Source: Ectothiorhodosinus mongolicus
Lineage (GTDB): Bacteria > Pseudomonadota > Gammaproteobacteria > Ectothiorhodospirales > Ectothiorhodospiraceae
NCBI RefSeq assembly: GCF_022406875.1
Contig: NZ_CP023018.1
Coordinates: 1,729,312 to 1,793,311, forward strand
DNA length: 64,000 nt
Direction: 5' to 3'
A program made the translations under genes and the position numbers. The notes beneath the pieces were generated by a model. It saw only the letters and a program-made list of their open reading frames with translations. It was not told where the DNA came from and did no database searches. Position 1 is the stretch's first letter. Each line of letters begins with the position of its first letter. Below, piece by piece: positions 63,676 through 64,000 of the stretch.

Positions 63676-64000
63676 ATGAAGAAAAAACTCCGCAAAGCCG
63701 TCTTTCCCGTTGCTGGCATGGGAACCCGATTTCTGCCGGCAACCAAAGCCAATCCCAAAGAAATGCTGCCGATTGTCGATAAGCCGCTGATTCAATACGC
63801 AGCGGAAGAGGCGGTGGATGCCGGCTTTGACACCTTAATTTTTATTATTGGTCGCAATAAACGCTCCATCCCCGATCACTTCGATAAAGCCTACGAGTTG
63901 GAAACCGAAATGGAAGAGCGGGGCAAACACAAAATGCTCTCCACCGTACAAAATATTCTGCCCAGCCATGTGGCATGCATTTACTTGCGCCAAGCTGAAG
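63676..64000 (+). CDS. galU: UTP-glucose-1-phosphate uridylyltransferase (5' part)
   Basis: The ATG at 63676 starts [23 protein letters not shown], the nucleotidyltransferase motif of GalU, followed by [14 protein letters not shown]. Only about 108 codons lie in the window; the rest continues beyond 64000. GalU makes UDP-glucose for polysaccharides and lipopolysaccharide. It follows the terminator of the comEA-like gene, so it has its own promoter in the 50 bp between. Confidence 0.97.
   Translation, partial: MKKKLRKAVFPVAGMGTRFLPATKANPKEMLPIVDKPLIQYAAEEAVDAGFDTLIFIIGRNKRSIPDHFDKAYELETEMEERGKHKMLSTVQNILPSHVACIYLRQAE

Overview
The window is a piece of a gammaproteobacterial chromosome, moderately GC-rich by eye. 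Two things point to a purple phototroph. It carries bacteriochlorophyll and type II reaction-centre assembly genes (bchF, bchN, bchB, bchM, puhA, puhB, puhC, puhE, bchJ, bchG, bchP). It also has the typical gammaproteobacterial block gyrA-serC-serA-pheA-hisC-tyrA-aroA-cmk-rpsA-ihfB-lapB-pyrF. A Chromatiales/Ectothiorhodospiraceae-like bacterium or an aerobic anoxygenic phototroph would fit; the exact taxon is inference.

Layout. 0-4 kb: the 3' end of iscU, an acryloyl-CoA-reductase-like gene, an MscS channel, a large unknown membrane protein and tRNA-Leu(UAA). 4-8 kb: a GntR/UTRA regulator divergent from lutABC (lactate oxidation). 8-11.8 kb: a GalT-like protein, an outer-membrane protein, PPK2 and a DUF302 protein, separated by palindromic repeats. 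11.9-24.05 kb: an accessory catabolic cluster with two aldehyde dehydrogenases, an SDR, a CitF-like CoA-transferase, a LysR regulator, a DUF1097 membrane protein, a porin-like protein, an exported GMC alcohol oxidase/dehydrogenase, a cytochrome c, a CitE-like lyase and a class III CoA-transferase. 24.2-28.4 kb: a decayed region with a truncated sensor kinase interrupted by an IS3-family element, an orphan antitoxin, yefM-yoeB and a CIA30-like protein. 28.4-33.5 kb: tRNA-Ala(CGC) and glycogen genes glgB / glgC-malQ. 33.5-44 kb: the photosynthesis genes, with a tightly packed leftward operon bchFNBM-puhABCE-bchJ and, divergently, bchG and bchP. 44-49 kb: rmuC, gph, ubiG, an MTA/SAH-deaminase-like gene and mtnA. 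49.1-64 kb: gyrA, the serine/aromatic amino acid block, rpsA, ihfB, lapB, pyrF, a ComEA-like protein and the start of galU.

The most unusual thread is a family of short palindromic repeats found throughout. One core is GGGGTCGTACCCC or a variant; another is GGGGAC(A/G)GATTTATTTTT paired with its reverse complement. They sit after genes, where some could act as terminators. They also lie inside reading frames (malQ, lapB, cmk) and form gene ends (gph/rmuC). They resemble REP elements, but no REP-associated transposase gene lies in the window.

How the genes could work together (inference): the 12-24 kb cluster looks like a periplasm-to-cytoplasm pathway in which an alcohol is oxidised by the GMC enzyme with cytochrome c as acceptor, the aldehyde becomes an acid, the acid is charged with CoA, and a CitE-type lyase cleaves it. 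The substrate is not evident. The photosynthesis operon lacks bchH, bchL, lhaA and acsF at the places where many purple bacteria carry them, so these must lie elsewhere or be replaced.
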